NCBI GenBank assembly: GCA_039105265.1
Contig: JAPFFF010000006.1
Span: forward strand, 4,774,001 to 4,838,000
Length of the DNA: 64,000 nt
Source of the DNA: Tritrichomonas musculus
Taxonomy: Eukaryota > Parabasalia > Tritrichomonadida > Tritrichomonadidae
Direction of reading: 5' to 3'
A program made the translations under genes and the position numbers. Of this stretch, positions 40,848 to 51,300 are shown piece after piece. Below the pieces are notes generated by a model, which saw only the letters and a list, made by a program, of their open reading frames with translations, was not told where the DNA came from and ran no database searches. Within the stretch, counting starts at the first letter, position 1, and every line of letters starts with the position of its first letter.

Positions 40848-40899
40848 AAAAGGGTAATTTAATGTAACCACATTTGGGCGAAGTTACGTGAGAATTGGG
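40848..40899 (-). repeat. Right TIR of mariner-type element
   Basis: Complement of 33377-33428 with one mismatch. Followed by TA at 40900-40901. Confidence 0.92.
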
Positions 40900-40995
40900 T
40901 ATTTTGCTATTGTTGATTTTCTTTTGAAAAATTCAAGTTTTGAATTACAAACTTATAATATTTATGAAAATTATTTATTTTTAAATAGAATTTAA
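40900..40995 (+). pseudogene. Continuation of the DUF3447-ankyrin gene after the insertion
   Basis: Directly after the right TA, the plus strand reads FAIVDFLLKNSSFELQTYN, an ankyrin-like second half, in the same frame as CQYDY before the insertion. A TAA at 40993-40995 ends it. Confidence 0.8.
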
Positions 40996-42624
40996 AATAA
41001 TTTTTTTTTTAATAGAGGCATATCAACCAAAAAAAGCTCTCAAAAAGTGAAAGTAGAAAATAAGATAAGTCCAGTAATAAAAGATTAATATAAAAAAGAA
41101 GAATGTATTTATGATCTTTGGAGTCCAATTATTTAGTTTGTACATTAAAATTAATAGTTTTTAGGTAAAAAACATCAATTTTGATTTTTTATTTTATCCA
41201 CTCTATAAAAATATAAGATCCAAGATTCTTTACATTTATAACTTAATAATATTAACAAATTACTAATGGTTTTTATGTTTACTCTATACGTTCTTTAAAT
41301 ATCTAAACATAAAACGTCTTATTTTCAAATAGCTGTGATACTAATCATATTTCATTTTTTAACCAAAATAAAACAGCCATTTTAATAATTATATTGGGAT
41401 TTTCTTTTATACGTTTCAATATACACTAATATTATACTTTCAATTCAATTGATATTCCATTGAAAAAATAAAATACTATTAGTGCTCAAAATATGATTTT
41501 TAGAGGATTTATAGAACTTATGATAAATTCATTTCATTTTACTTTAAAATTATATAAAAAAATTTTGAAATAAATCATTTTTTGTTTTTCCGATCGAACT
41601 TTTTCAAATAATTATATTTTAAATAAATATTTGAGAATATTAGAGAAGAAATTTATTTTGTTGATTAATAAAAATTATATACTTCTTTATTATAAATCAA
41701 ATAATGATTTTACCTACTTTGTAAAAACAAAATAAAATATTTTAAAATATTTATTTTAAATTTTTTGTGATATGCAAATATAATTACTTTTATAAATTCA
41801 TAATTAATATTTAAGTATATTTATATCATAAAATAAATTTTTGATAATTCAATTTCCAAGTTATAAATAAAACTTATTATTCTTCTCAAATTGAAAGAAT
41901 ATTCAATTAACCTTCTCTCAAATTGAAAAGCTATTCAATAAAAATTCTCTCAAATTGAAATGGTATTCAATCATTATCTTATCAAAAATGAAAGAGAATT
42001 CATTTTTCAATATATCAAATTTGAATATATCTACTTTTTGAATTGAAGATATTGAGTTAAAAATGATGATTTGAATGAAAACTAAAAACTGTATAGAAGT
42101 TTTCGTTTGCTCAAGAGGAAAAGTTTTAATATACATCATTTAAATCTTATATTATCATTTTAAAAAAAATTTATCGAGTAGAATTTTGGTTGACATGCCT
42201 CTTTTTTAATGCAATTTCAAAACAATCAAAATTTTTATGAAGTTTTATTGATTATTATTTTATAATGTTTACAAAGATTAATGATTTCCATAAAGTTTAA
42301 ATATTAAATTGCTTATATAGTTTTGAAATTTATATTTTTTTCATATAATTCAAAATAATTACTTTTTCAAATAACATTCAAAAAAAAATAACTTTTTCAT
42401 AGAATTAAAAACATATCAATTTTAATCAAATTTTAAATTATCATATTTTTATCTCATTTTAAAAATATTAAATTAATCACATTTAAAATTCCATTATTTT
42501 TATTCTGTTTATATTTTGAAATTTTTATATCATTTGAAAATATTTTTTATTGATAAAGTTTTTATTTGTTTTAAATGAAATATCTTTTAAATACTTTCTA
42601 ATAATATTTTAAATAAATAAATTA
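40996..42624. other. AT-rich spacer before the ankyrin modules
   Basis: 1.6 kb without a recognised gene. A direct repeat with motif TCTCAAATTGAAA recurs near 41886, 41918 and 41950. Otherwise nothing stands out. Confidence 0.45.
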
Positions 42625-42729
42625 TATGCTACAGCATTATGTTTAGCTGCTAAAAAAGGAAATGTTGAATTAGTCAAATTGTTTTTAGAGAGGCCAGAAA
42701 TTGATATTAATAATCAATCAATTCATGAT
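42625..42729 (+). pseudogene. Isolated ankyrin repeat module 1
   Basis: Encodes ATALCLAAKKGNVELVKLF followed by LERPEIDINNQSI, one near-perfect ankyrin repeat, then runs to a stop about 60 nt later. AT-rich spacer on both sides. Confidence 0.85.
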
Positions 42730-43190
42730 TTTTTTTATATGAAATTCCAAAAAAGAAAAATTAATTTTATTTTAGTACCGTTATTTTAATTTCATTCCAA
42801 AATATAAAATTTTGAATCAAATTTTCATATAAATAGTTCAATGAAATTTCTTTGTTTGTAATTAAATGAAATTAATTTTTTGATTTCAAATGGAATTCAA
42901 ATAAAATCATGTTTAATTCAATTTAAAATAAATTAAATTCATATGATTTGATAAATAAAATATTTTTATAACATTCTATATCAAATATTTTCATTATATT
43001 TTCAACTAAAATATTTGATTATGTTCAAAAAAAGTGTGTTTTCTTATTACATTTCATATCATAATTTTAATAAAATTATAATTCTATGTTTGTGGGATTT
43101 TAACAAATTATTTTGGCTTATGAAATTTAAGAAATAATATTTATGCAATTATATTTCATTATTTAAATACAATTATAAAGAAATTTTAAT

Positions 43191-43275
43191 GAAACGGCGT
43201 TGACTTTCTAATACTGAAATTGTTTCAATTTTATTAAATTTAAAAGATATTGATATCAATATAAAAAAGATTTAA
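43191..43275 (+). pseudogene. Isolated ankyrin repeat module 2, damaged
   Basis: An ETALT start is followed by a frame change and then SNTEIVSILLNLKDIDIN. The middle helix is partly deleted. Confidence 0.75.
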
Positions 43276-43748
43276 AATAATATGAATTTTATAAAATTTA
43301 GAGTTAACTATTCGCATATAATTCATGGTATATATTTAGAATGGTGTTTTACCTCAAAAAAATTTATATAATTTTAAATTATGTTTTTTGATAAAATTTT
43401 GATATTAATTTTTTTACCTGATTTCAAATAATTTTGTTTTATAGAATTTATAAATATTTTTTTCTAATCAAATTTTAATTTTAATAAATAAATGGCATTT
43501 AAAATTATTTTTAATTAATGAATTTTCACAATTATCTTCTTATTAATAATATTCTATTTTATAATTTCAATCAAATTTTGGGCAATTTTTTTTATACCAT
43601 TTTTTCATTAAATTTTTCAATGAAATTCCAAATTGAAAAAATTATTAAAATTAAAAAAACAAATCTTTTTTATGAAATTTATAGATATATAAAGTTTTTT
43701 GTAGTTTACTATCAACGTTTTTTGATGTAATTTTATTTTTTTAAATGT

Positions 43749-43855
43749 TTCATGGAACAGCACTATATAATGCGATTGAGATGAATAATAGTGAAATTGT
43801 TGAACTTTTGCTAGCTAAACCAAATATTAACATTAATGATTCGACAATTTTAAGT
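43749..43855 (+). pseudogene. Isolated ankyrin repeat module 3
   Basis: Encodes HGTALYNAIEMNNSEIVELL then LAKPNININDSTI, one complete ankyrin repeat. Confidence 0.85.
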
Positions 43856-44052
43856 ATATATTTAAATATAGTTCTCAAATTTTAAATTTTAATGTTATTT
43901 CACATCACTTATTGTATTAATAAAATTCATGAAAATTAAAAATTTTATCAAGTTTGAAAAGGCAATAATTTAATGAAATTGCATTATAAATCTTTATGAA
44001 ATTTGAAATTGTATGGTTTAATGATATTTTATATTATTTTTAATATAGTAAC

Positions 44053-44155
44053 AGTTGATTCACCATTGAATTTAGCAATTAAAAATAAAAATGAAAAAAT
44101 TGTTCGTCTTTTATTGGCAAATCCAGATATTGATGTTAATATGAAATCAATTATG
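44053..44155 (+). pseudogene. Isolated ankyrin repeat module 4
   Basis: Encodes VDSPLNLAIKNKNEKIVRLL then LANPDIDVNMKSI, one complete ankyrin repeat. Confidence 0.85.
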
Positions 44156-44507
44156 ATTATTAATCTTTGAATATAGTTTGTGAAACCAAATATTTTATTC
44201 CATTTCATATTAAAGTTGAATTTATAAAATTTCAATAGCAAAAATTTCATGAAATTTTCAAATATTTTTTTTTATAAAATTTATATATTATAATATTATA
44301 AAATTCTAAACAAGTACTTAAATAATGTTATATCTGAATATTTATGTAAGAGTTTTTACTTATTTAATTGTATTTTATCAATATTTCTTTTAAAAAGTTA
44401 ATACCGATAAAGTTTTATTTCAAAAAATTCATACTATTTTTAATTTGATAAATTTTAATGAAATTTAGATTTTATAGTTTTTTGTGAAATTATTTTGTTA
44501 TTTTTTA

Positions 44508-44607
44508 TTTTACACCATTATTTGTAGCAGTTAAAATAGAATGTGTTAAAATTGTTGAAATTTTATTAGAACATCCCAAAATAGATGTAAATATGATATC
44601 AATTTAA
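44508..44607 (+). pseudogene. Isolated ankyrin repeat module 5
   Basis: Encodes FTPLFVAVKIECVKIVEILL then EHPKIDVNMISI and a stop. Confidence 0.85.
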
Positions 44608-44911
44608 AAATATTTTTTTTTAATTCAATCTCCATTTATATTTTTTAATTCAATTTATACACATAATTTGATAAAATTTCATTTCCAAAATTCAATATAA
44701 TTTAAAATTTAATCTGTTCATGGTGTTTAATTCTTTAATTTTTTTATAAAATTAAAATAAAATTGTTTATAAAATTTCTCTTTATGTACATTTACATAGG
44801 AAACATTAATGATTTATTTTTGTATAAAATTTGTATATTCATATTTAAATTCAATTTCAAGAAAGTTGTTTTATAGGATTGATATTCATATGATCTTTTT
44901 CAATCCAATTT

Positions 44912-45388
44912 AGACTTGTTATTTTGAGAATCGATATCAAAAACGTCACTTTTTTGCATCTGATAATCGATTATCAGTTTAAAAATCTGATATCGAGATT
45001 ATCGATTATCAAGATATCAGATATGAAATGTGATATGAAAATAATTGTAAACTTGATATCAATTACCGAGATCTCGAGATCTCAAACTGATTTATCTTCT
45101 TTTATAATTGGTATTTGTGATTTTATAATATTTAAAAATATATAATATAATGTATTGATGTTTATTTTAAGATTAAAATCAAAAAATACATTTTTTTTTT
45201 AAGATATATTTGAGATTAAAATACGATCATATATTTATCAAAAAGTTTAATTGAAAATTCTGATATCAAAAGCTGAGAAAAAAAATTCTCGATCTCTGAA
45301 ATCGATCTCGAGAATCTGTGTATATTTATATATCGATAACAAAAAGTCAATCAATTATCGATCTCGAGAATCGGAGAATAACAAGTCT
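44912..45388. mobile_element. 477-bp MULE-like miniature element
   Basis: Ends AGACTTGTTATT and AATAACAAGTCT form 12-bp perfect TIRs. The direct repeat AATCCAATTT flanks both sides exactly (44902-44911 and 45389-45398), a 10-bp target-site duplication within the 8-11 bp range of Mutator-like elements. The inside has many palindromic words (ATCGAT, GATATC, CTCGAG, GAGATCTC). It lies between ankyrin modules 5 and 6. Confidence 0.85.
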
Positions 45389-45513
45389 AATCCAATTTCA
45401 AATTGATATATTTAAATAATATTTTAATGTTTAAATTTCAAATAGCATTTCAAGATAATTCATTTTATTACATTTTTATTCAATAATTTTAATGAAATTT
45501 TTAAATATAATTT

Positions 45514-45642
45514 CATATGACACCTCTCATAATGGCGGTTATTGAATCAAATGTTGAAATTGTCATGCTTTTGTTGAATAACGAAAATATAAATATTGAA
45601 ATGACTGATGATATTTATTCTTTCTTTTTTGATAAAGTTTAA
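45514..45642 (+). pseudogene. Isolated ankyrin repeat module 6
   Basis: Encodes MTPLIMAVIESNVEIVMLLL then NNENINIEMTDDIYSFFFDKV and a stop; last module of the row. Confidence 0.85.
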
Positions 45643-46045
45643 TTAATTACTTATGATTATTATTTATTCTTTGATGGAGAAAGCCAATTAAACTGGCCAC
45701 GGATTCAAAAATAAAATCAATGTTACGAGGTAGTACAGGCCTAATGGGAAAATCTCTCAATTTTCTCAATTCACTTTTTGAATAAAATGATATACAGTAC
45801 AGTAACAAAACTAAAAACGTATTTTTAATGGAAAATTCCACTTTTCTGGGAATATTACCAATTATACATTCAAATTTTAATTGAATTATTTTTGAGAATA
45901 AAAAAATGGAAAATCCAACTTTTTGAAAGTTTCTTTTCAATTTTTATTTTTTGTTTTATCTTTTTTTATCAAAAAGTCCGATTTTCCTTTTTTTGAATCA
46001 TTTTCCATTTTTGTTACTGTACTGTAATTTTATTTTTAACTAAAA

Positions 46046-46078
<33 letters not shown>

Positions 46079-46949
46079 CTTCAATTTAATATTCAAATCA
46101 TCATTTAAAAATTTCTTAGATTATTTTGATGATAAAAAGAAATAAAAATAATCTGTATTTAGCTCAAAAAATTAAAAATACATTTTAAAGAAGAAAAATG
46201 ACCGTTAAGTCACTTAAGGTGGTTACATCTATTGGTTGATTTAGATAAACAAATAGCTTATTAGACTTCCTAAATTGATATAATTTGGAATTTAATGGTT
46301 TAAATCAGTATTAAATAAGAAAACAAATATTTTTAAATTATTTTAAAGGAATAAAAAAGCATGAATAGAGTCATGCTATTTTGTTTAAAAATTATTAATT
46401 TTAATTTCTCAAAAAGTTTATTTAGACCATATATACATGCAAAAAGTTCTCTGGGCTACACCCTTAATTTTATAATTATTATCACATAAGCAGAGGTTAG
46501 CAGAAAGTCAAAAATGATAGGGACCGTTTATATTTAAAAAAATAAAATATAGCTGTTACTGTATTAATCAATAATAATTCATATAATTAAAAAGGAAAAG
46601 AAAGCATATGATAATTGATACATTATTTGATATTATCAAAATGAAAGAAGTGAAATTCAATTTATGAAATTATCAAATTATAATATTCTTGTAATGAATA
46701 AAACATTCAGAAAAAATGGAATTTTATATGATCTTGATGAATAAATAACGATAGTAAATTAGCAAGGTAAGAATTTTTTTGCCAAATGGCTTTGATAACT
46801 GATTCATTCTTTGCTTTGTATAATTAGTAATATATATTTTGATCTATTTCATGATTTTACTCTTTGAAAATTGTGATATTTACAATTTTTATATGAAATT
46901 TATGAAACGATAGAAAAAAAAATTTTATATAACTTTTTGATAAGTATTA
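45643..46949. other. Intergenic with MITE and poly-T tract
   Basis: No gene is recognised. The region holds the 230-bp element at 45795-46024 and a run of 28 T at 46051-46078. A minus-strand open frame across the MITE boundary (45647-45940) has no recognisable motif. TTAA-flanked GGTG-like ends near 46214 and 46464 were considered but are weak. Confidence 0.45.
45795..46024. mobile_element. 230-bp MITE with TA flanks
   Basis: CAGTACAGTAACAAAA at the left end is exactly complementary to the right end, 16 bp. TA lies just outside both ends (45793-45794 and 46025-46026), as for Tc1/mariner-type miniature elements. The inside has GGAAAATTCCA/GGAAAATCCAA and their complement, so extra foldback is likely. 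Its TIR differs from that of the 7.5-kb element. Confidence 0.85.
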
Positions 46950-47759
46950 ATGCTTATCTATCTCTTTGCTTTTTCGCTTTCGAAATCGAATAATATTCAA
47001 CATATGTTACCTCCAGGAATTGGATATTTTACTGTAAATCGAACCGAAGGTTTGTCTCATATTATTTTTACACCTTTCTTTTCAAATACCATAGTTTCCA
47101 TCGTCAAGAAAACGCCGAATGCAATAGTTTCTCTTCGCCATGAAGATGGAACATCACTAACTTCAATTATTGCTCGCCGCGGAAGTGAAATTAAAGTTGA
47201 TTTTTCAGAACATTTAAATACTCAAGAAGAAAGCGTTACTTTTTCTTATGCAACCTTAGAAAATATAAATTGTCAATATGCAGTTATCCTTAGGGACTCA
47301 GAATCTAATATCGATTTAAATTTAACAAAAGAGGAATCTGTTTGTTTTCTATATTCACCAAAAGGTAAATACTTGCAGTATTATGTGTCTGAAGCAAAAA
47401 TGGATAATAGGCGAGATAGCCTTACAATATATCAGCACTCTGCACGCTCAAGTTGGTACGACAGATATGAAACGATTACTAGTCCTTCAGGATGGTCCGC
47501 CATATCAAATACTCCATGGTTTATTAGATTTAAAGGTAGTGAAAATTCGTATGTTTCTCTAAAATTCAAAGCACTAGTTGACAAGCAAGAACAATATTTA
47601 ATATCCAAAACGGAAAATGCATATGAATCAAGTTTTGTTCAATTCTCTTCTCAAAACGGTGATATATTTTTCGCTGTTTTAGGTTGTTTTGCCCCTTCTT
47701 TTCTTATAGCTGGATGGATATTCGCATATTGCAGATTAAGTAGAAAAGATAATGATTAA
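46950..47759 (+). CDS. Predicted type I membrane protein, unrecognised
   Basis: 269 residues. The N-terminus MLIYLFAFSLSKS is hydrophobic like a short signal peptide. About 15-235 is beta-rich with few Cys and looks extracellular or lumenal. About 240-260 (IFFAVLGCFAPSFLIAGWIF) is a transmembrane helix, followed by a short basic tail RLSRKDND. The family is not recognised, and it may be trichomonad-specific. Surface or endomembrane location is inferred from the topology. It converges on the USP gene. Confidence 0.75.
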   Translation: MLIYLFAFSLSKSNNIQHMLPPGIGYFTVNRTEGLSHIIFTPFFSNTIVSIVKKTPNAIVSLRHEDGTSLTSIIARRGSEIKVDFSEHLNTQEESVTFSYATLENINCQYAVILRDSESNIDLNLTKEESVCFLYSPKGKYLQYYVSEAKMDNRRDSLTIYQHSARSSWYDRYETITSPSGWSAISNTPWFIRFKGSENSYVSLKFKALVDKQEQYLISKTENAYESSFVQFSSQNGDIFFAVLGCFAPSFLIAGWIFAYCRLSRKDND

Positions 47760-48376
47760 CGAATTCAGTTTATAATTGCATAGTTTTACTTTTTGTGTTT
47801 TTATTTTGGTTGTTAAATAATAAACTCTGTTTTTACTAAAAAAACATTTTAATCCGACATAAAAAATATCTTTAAATTTATTTGTTTTTTTATTGTTTCT
47901 GATCTAGCAACCATCTGATTTAATAAAAATAAAAAAAATGTTTGCTAGCTTTCTAATAAAAATATAATAATCCTGATAATGGATAACGATCTTTTTAAGT
48001 TAAAGATAGCAAGGAAATGAAAAAGAAAAGTTTGAATAGTTTTTTAAAATATGTAGAAAGTAGTTCAAATAATGTTCGAATCAAAAATATATAAATTAAA
48101 TCAAAAGGATTTTTAGAAAAGTTCGATCTTTCTACATATTTAAGAAATATGGTATTAAATAAAATGAAAAACTGAGCAAAAACTTAAAAATACAAAATAA
48201 AAATTTAAAAATATTCTTATATAAAAAAATCAAAACTTTTTAGATTGATAAATCATTTGTAAAGGGAACAAATTGTTTATTTATATCAGAACTATCATGT
48301 CTGTTTTGATAATTAAAATAAAAAAATAAAAAGATTCAAAATATTGTATATTTTACAAATGAATGGAGAAAAAAAA
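47760..48376. other. AT-rich intergenic, convergent 3' ends
   Basis: 617 bp without a recognisable gene or repeat. Confidence 0.5.
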
Positions 48377-51300
48377 CTATAATATAAACAAATTTCGATA
48401 TTGAGCCAATTCTACGGGCCAATTATCAAGTACATCTTGATTGATAGAGAAATTTTGAAAGAAGTATTCTTTCATCTCGCTTTTTGCCTTAAAGAACACG
48501 TTCAGCAAAGTGACAGCATATTCGAAATCAGGGGAAGAATTATTGATTGAGTTAACCAAAGATTCAATCTCCAAGTCGTAAACTTCAAGATGTTCCAAAT
48601 AAGTGATTAAGAATTCCTCAATTTCGGGACCAATTTTAATTGTATTTCCTGTCAAAAAGCCGAACAATTCAATAGTTGAATTAAAGATGTCATCTTGATC
48701 TTCTTCACTTTCATCCTGCCTCAAAATAGATGAAATAATTTTAATGCATTTCTTTCCATAGAAAGATTTTGCAAATTTGGTGCAGGACATTAAATTCGTC
48801 GATGATTCGAAGAAATGTTCAACAAGAAATGTAACACGTTGACTTTTAATTTCACCATTCAATGCCAAATTGTTGGCGGTTAAAATGTAAACTTCACAAA
48901 GCGGCCAAACTTGTGTATCGTCAATTGGATTCTTAGGAACAGTTCCTTCTCTTCCTTTCTTATCAACTTCTTGACCTTTTTGTATGTAAAAGTCGGCATA
49001 TTCGGCGGTTTGGTTCACAAAAAGTTCAAATTCAGAAGCGAAAGCGTTTGAGAACTCTAAAGAAGAAGAGACCATATTAATCAAGAGTTGATGAAGTTCT
49101 TTCTTTTTCATAAAAAGACCTTTAAAACTAATTTTACTGATTGCAGCTGCCTCTTCTTGAGATACGATGTAACGGTCGGTATTTGGGAGCATTTGAATCA
49201 ATTTAGTGAAGTCCTTTAAATTCACATGATCAAGTAAAGCAGGAGTGAAGCATTTAAAGTATTGAGTGACGCACTTAGAAGACAATTCTGGTGTGAAATA
49301 ACGTTGTATTTCATTGAGAATCGGAATGAAGCATGGCTGCTTGTCTCTTGTTAGTGGAGTGAAGAATGAATAGTCAGCATGAATTAGTAAGAAATCAGCA
49401 AATTTCAAAAGTAAATCTAAATCTTCTTTAGATAATTCTTCTTCTTTTTCTTCTTCTTCTTCTTGATCTTTGTGATCATCGATGCTTAAAAGGTTGTAAA
49501 ATTCATTCATTTCATCATCTTCAATGTTGTCTTCATCTTCATCCTCTTCTTCATCATCTCCATGCCGACCATGAATGATTGGCTTAGGCAATTCTATCTC
49601 TTCATCTTTAGTATGTTCATCATCAGTATTTTCAACAGGATTGCTCGATTGTGGTTCATTTGTTGAATCATCCAAATCATCAAGTTTATTTTCTTCTTCT
49701 TCTTTTTCATGTTTTTCTTTCTTTCGCTTCTTTTGTGAGTTGCACAAAATTGAACACAATTTAAAAGCCATGTAGCAGAAAGGTTGTGGCAAAGGACATT
49801 CTAAAAGATATGAAAAAGCAACAAAGAAAAAGACGGAATCTAAACAAATCATGTATTGTTCTGGTGTTGTTAACAATGTGATAAACATAATGAATCGTGC
49901 AATACGATCATTCACTTGAAATTGTGGAGATAATGAATTCATGAATGATTGATTGTTCTCTTTAAAGAAGGTATCGAATTGTTCATATGTGAAAGTTTGA
50001 TATAAATGAAGAAGTTCAATTAAGTCAAGATTAGGGCTCATTTGTTGCCTTCCAACGAATTCAAGAACTTCTTTCAAATTCGTAATATTTTGACTTCCTA
50101 ATCGAACTTTCAACCAATGAACAACGCGGAATAAATTGCTCATTCTATTAGGTAATTGAGAATGACTATGTCCAATGTAATCTAGTGAAATATCTAAGAA
50201 TCGTTCAGCCGTCTTATTTATGTATGAAAAATAAGAATCATTTCGTTTGAATTTCATCTTAATTTTTTGGTACAATTTCTTACTTGAATTCATCTTTGTT
50301 AACTTTTTAACTTCAGCTCGAATCAATCGTTTATTACTTTCTTCAGCTTGATAACGATCAAACACGCTAATATGTGAATGTCCAAGTAATAAAAGATCAG
50401 CTTTTGAATAATTTTCAAGTTTTGGAAGTTCTTTAAATAACTTATAAATTAATTCTTCAGCTTTTTCTCGATTGCATTGTTCAGTGTCAGTTAATAAAGG
50501 AAGAAGAACTTCTGCTTCATACTTGAAAAGAAGAGGTGCTATTGTTTGTGAATAACGTATTAATGCATCAAGAACCCAAGTTTTTGGTTTTCCACATTTT
50601 TCAATTGATTGATTAATTATTTCGTAATCTTTCAATGTTAAAAGATAACTGCAAAAAATATCAGGACTTGAAGTAGCGTTTTGAGCTTGTTTGACTCCAT
50701 AAATCATATCTTTAAGAGAACGAAAAGCATCCAAATTTTTCTGGGATTCTTCAATTTGGCTTTCATAAGCAGAAACAAATGCTTTTGTTTCATTTGAATT
50801 CATTGAAGGATATAAAATTTCTAACGATCTGAAGAAATTAGAGAAATCAATGTTGTTCAATGCATAAGAACTTAAAGATTGATTATAAAAGGTTTGAATG
50901 CAATCCATGATTTCATTTCCCCATTTATTATCATTGCCAATTCTAACATGATCTTTGCCAACGGACAAATAAGAATGAATGATTCGTGCAAAGTAAGGCA
51001 ATGTTTTCCACACTGAAATAGATTCTTTAATATTTTTAACTACATAGTTAACGATTGATATAGTTCTATTATGTGGCACTTTCTTAAATAAATCAGCAAG
51101 AATCTTACAAATTGAATCTTTGAATTCAGAAGCAGCACTTTTTGTAATTTCAAAGATAGTAATTGGTGATTCATTTAAATAAGTAGTAACATGTTGTGTA
51201 TTATTTGGTTGTTCGCCTAAATATTTCAAAATCTTAATTGAAAATGCTTCTGCTAAATTGGTCATGCATGAATGACATAAAACATTAATAAAGTAATTAA

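Larger units (their letters stand above)
33377..40899. mobile_element. 7.5-kb Tc1/mariner-superfamily element with intact transposase
   Basis: Terminal inverted repeats of 52 bp (33377-33428 and 40848-40899) match at 51 positions; the outer end is CCC(T/A)ATTCTCACGTAAC. TA dinucleotides flank both ends (33375-33376 and 40900-40901), the target-site duplication of Tc1/mariner elements. The intact transposase lies at 33492-34661 next to the left end. The rest, over 6 kb, has no frame of 60 residues beyond repeat shadows and contains tandem repeats and candidate nested insertions. The element sits in the DUF3447-ankyrin gene; removing it with one TA joins CQYDY to FAIVDFLLKN in frame, which independently supports the ends. 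Confidence 0.9.

Noticed and set aside
42625-45642. Ordinary introns between the ankyrin modules
   Set aside because: No consistent GT and ACTAAC-AG signals are seen at the module edges, except a chance TAACAG before module 4.
45647-45940. Minus-strand open frame of 97 codons
   Set aside because: It crosses the MITE boundary at 45795, has no recognisable motif and is likely chance.
46214-46467. TTAA-flanked element with GGTG-like ends
   Set aside because: The two ends (GGTGGTTAC and GGGTGTAGCCC complement) match poorly and TTAA is frequent in this DNA.
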